Source: a bacterium (GTDB taxonomy: Bacteria > Zhuqueibacterota > QNDG01 > DTFT01). Taken from it: DNA of 37,315 bases. A model generated the notes under the pieces. That model saw only the letters and a list, made by a program, of their open reading frames with translations. It was not told the DNA's origin and did no database searches. This document shows positions 34,907 to 37,315 of this stretch, one piece after another. Position 1 is the first letter of the stretch. Each line of letters starts with the position of its first letter. A program made the position numbers and the translations under genes. Location: NCBI GenBank assembly GCA_016933415.1, contig JAFGAX010000033.1:1-37315 (forward strand). The letters are read 5' to 3'.

Positions 34907-37315
34907 TTATCGTCCGGCCAGGGAAATGACGCAATTGATGCCGAATGCGGTTGTTTTGGTGGTTCCCAACTGGAAATTTTTACTTTGCCCGAGCTTCAGA
35001 TAACACCCTCCGTTGACCGAAGTTGAAAAGGAATAATCCACACGCGGTTCCAAAGTCCAGGTTTTCTGACTACGGGTGCTGGTATATTTGGACTTCAGGG
35101 TTTTGGCGCTGAAATCTTCCGAACTACTGCTTTCAAATGACAGTTTAAAGTCCAGATTATTGTCCAACTTCTTGTTTTTCATGAAGGGAAGACGCAAGCC
35201 ACCCTTTTTCGAGTATGAACAAGAAACACTGATCGAGCTGGCCTGCTGTTTTGTACGGCTTGCCAAAGAACTGCCCTTGACTGTAGTGGTCAAAGAGGAA
35301 GTATTATTATACTGAATATTTCCTGTAATGCCGTTTTTCATGGATATGGCAATGCCCAGAAATGGGCGGAAATTTTTTGTTAATTTTGTGCTGGTCAGCT
35401 TGGATTCTGTATAATTATCTTCCTGACTTCCGGAGAAGGAATGGGACAAGCGCAATGATTTTAGATACTTATTAATATATTTTGTTTTTTCAAGGCCCTG
35501 CCATGTCAAGCTCCAGGTCGGAAAAGGTATCCCTGTTTCGTCGCTTAAATACGCGGTTCTGGATTTGGTTTGAGTGGACTGAGAGCTTTTATTGAGGTTA
35601 TCTGAAAAATTATAATCCAATCCTGCCTGCAGGCTGCTGGTGATTTTAACGCCGGACTTCAGAGACCAGCGCAGATTTCGGGTTCGGGTGACCGGATTCG
35701 AAAGTACGTTCTCCGAGTGTGGAACGCCAGGATCCATGGTCAGTCCGAACGTATAGCCCATGTCCGGCCGGCCGAGAATGCCCTGGTCATTGGAAGAGGC
35801 TGTGCGCGTGACATTGATCGTGATGGGGTCGATTTTCCGGAATACGCCGGCCATTTTTGGGAATACGGACAGAACGGACAATCCTTTTGATCCGTCTTTT
35901 TTTTCTTCCTGCGGTTTGGCCGGGTCTTCCGGTTTCGGTGCTTTCGAACCCGCGGGCGCGGGCCGTCGTACGGGCGAAGGCCGGCCGGCAGGCTTTTTTT
36001 TGCCGAACGAAGCGAACAGCTTGGATGGATCGAAAGTGTTGGACACCGTAATGCTGTTCTGGATGCTGGAACTGACGCCGGTCTGATTGGCCCGTTGCTG
36101 GATGTTGTTCCGCCAGCGGTAATTGGCTGAATACGACGCATTGGGTTTGAGCCATTGGGCGAGTGTCGGATTCAGTTTGACGCTGAAATTCTGGCTCTTA
36201 TCCGTCTGAATGCTGTCCGTCGGGATCAGCAGTTCCGTGCTCCATTCGGCATAACGCATATCTGATGTGGAAGTGCGGCCGAAATCGAGCGTCAATGCCC
36301 GGAACGGCTGAAAAGTGGTGTCGAAATTCCTGGTGAGCGTGGCCGTGGTGTCGTTTGTGGCGATGCCTTCGCGCGTTTCGGAATTGGACCGGTTGAAGGA
36401 TCCCGTCATGTCGAAATTGACGTCCGACGGCAGATAGGTGAAACGGACCTGGGAAATCTTTTTCAGAAATCCCTTATTGCCGACCCAGGAGAAAGGCAGA
36501 ATATAATTATCTCCGCTGGGCACCAGTCTGTAGCGGAACGATCCTCCTTTCGTTTCCGTCCGTGCCTTCGGAGTCCTGTAACTGTGCCGGTTTCCGGAAG
36601 CGTAATTGGCGCTTCCGGATACAGGGTCGAGCAGAAGGCGGGCGAAGAGATTCCGTGATTTGCTCGATTTGCCCAGGGAAAATCCGATCCCCTTCTGCTC
36701 GTTCCGGTCCTGGAAGGTCTTCCGCAGGGAATCGGATTTGACGCTTTTCAGCAGGATGTCCGTGTCGTCCGGGCAGTACTTGGGGTCTGAAACACTTTTC
36801 GTATAGGTGGTTGTGACGGGAAGTGAAACGCCCCAGGATGCGGGCAGCAGTTTCTGGAGCTGGAAACTCGCGTTCAGCGATCCGCCCTGCGTGGTACTTC
36901 CCTCGCTGAACCGTTCGTTGATCGTGTGAAAATCGGCGTCCTTCCGGTTGTACTCGCCGTTGATGGAGAGGAAATCGGACCAGCGGAATTCGGAACGGAC
37001 GCGCATGGCGATGCCCTTGTCCTTGTGCACGTTCGAGAGCCGCAGTTCATCCAGCCAGATCTCGCCCGTGAAAACGCCGGTGCCGCTGTTGCGAACGCCG
37101 ATGGTCAGCCAGCGGATGTTGCGAAGGGAGGGGGACCCGGCCAGAGTGACCCTGTGCCCGCGCTCCAGGCGCTCCGTGCTGTCGGCGGGGTTGAGCCTGG
37201 CTTTTTCCTTCAGCCTGCTGAGGACGTCGAAATCCAGCTCCACCGCATTGGCGGGATCCCAGCCCGGTCGCATGGGCACGCGGATTTCATAATAGGACCG
37301 GTTGTTCGTGTCCGA
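34907..37315 (-). CDS. SprA-like T9SS/gliding-motility outer-membrane protein, C-terminal part (N-terminus beyond window edge)
   Basis: The reading frame stays open from 37279 to the window end (S-D-T-N-N-R-S-Y-Y-E-I-R-V-P-M-R-P-G). 'GVFTGEIWLDELRLSNVHKDKGIAMRVRSEFRWSDFLSINGEYNRKDADFHTINERF' is characteristic of SprA. Ser/Thr-rich beta-strand-like C-terminus. Confidence 0.82.
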   Translation of the reverse strand, partial: SDTNNRSYYEIRVPMRPGWDPANAVELDFDVLSRLKEKARLNPADSTERLERGHRVTLAGSPSLRNIRWLTIGVRNSGTGVFTGEIWLDELRLSNVHKDKGIAMRVRSEFRWSDFLSINGEYNRKDADFHTINERFSEGSTTQGGSLNASFQLQKLLPASWGVSLPVTTTYTKSVSDPKYCPDDTDILLKSVKSDSLRKTFQDRNEQKGIGFSLGKSSKSRNLFARLLLDPVSGSANYASGNRHSYRTPKARTETKGGSFRYRLVPSGDNYILPFSWVGNKGFLKKISQVRFTYLPSDVNFDMTGSFNRSNSETREGIATNDTTATLTRNFDTTFQPFRALTLDFGRTSTSDMRYAEWSTELLIPTDSIQTDKSQNFSVKLNPTLAQWLKPNASYSANYRWRNNIQQRANQTGVSSSIQNSITVSNTFDPSKLFASFGKKKPAGRPSPVRRPAPAGSKAPKPEDPAKPQEEKKDGSKGLSVLSVFPKMAGVFRKIDPITINVTRTASSNDQGILGRPDMGYTFGLTMDPGVPHSENVLSNPVTRTRNLRWSLKSGVKITSSLQAGLDYNFSDNLNKSSQSTQTKSRTAYLSDETGIPFPTWSLTWQGLEKTKYINKYLKSLRLSHSFSGSQEDNYTESKLTSTKLTKNFRPFLGIAISMKNGITGNIQYNNTSSLTTTVKGSSLASRTKQQASSISVSCSYSKKGGLRLPFMKNKKLDNNLDFKLSFESSSSEDFSAKTLKSKYTSTRSQKTWTLEPRVDYSFSTSVNGGCYLKLGQSKNFQLGTTKTTAFGINCVISLAGR

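Overview
All supportable genes in this 37.3 kb window lie on the minus strand. The window appears to span a chromosomal replication-origin neighbourhood of a GC-rich bacterium. An FCB-superphylum lineage is suggested by the SprA-like protein, the PorV-like protein and the FlgD/T9SS-type C-terminal tails; this is inferred from protein style, not from a marker search. In transcription order, from high to low coordinates: (i) the C-terminal part of a SprA-like giant outer-membrane protein, cut by the window edge; (ii) a tightly packed 7-gene unit rsmI - PIPS-like CDP-alcohol phosphatidyltransferase - panD - ino1 - MATE - S41 protease - ppdK, bracketed by a near-consensus promoter and a strong rho-independent terminator; (iii) dnaA - AT-rich, DnaA-box-like intergenic region - dnaN - DUF721/dciA - gyrB - gyrA, with no recF; (iv) archease - 482-aa unknown - FecR protein, ending at a hairpin terminator; (v) a PUL-like locus: hybrid two-component regulator (HTCS) - TonB-dependent receptor - 1.1-kaa secreted protein with Asp-rich motifs and a C-terminal sorting-like domain - PorV-like protein - GH97 glycosidase - Ig/CBM-like protein with a T9SS-type tail, with no recognisable SusD. 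The best candidate for something undescribed is the SusD-less, PorV-containing PUL-like locus. Other points of interest are the inositol-lipid operon, the lysine-rich PPDK tail, the archease without RtcB, the unknown 482-aa protein, and dyad/direct-repeat elements upstream of the TonB receptor. No RNA genes, IS elements or CRISPR arrays were recognised.
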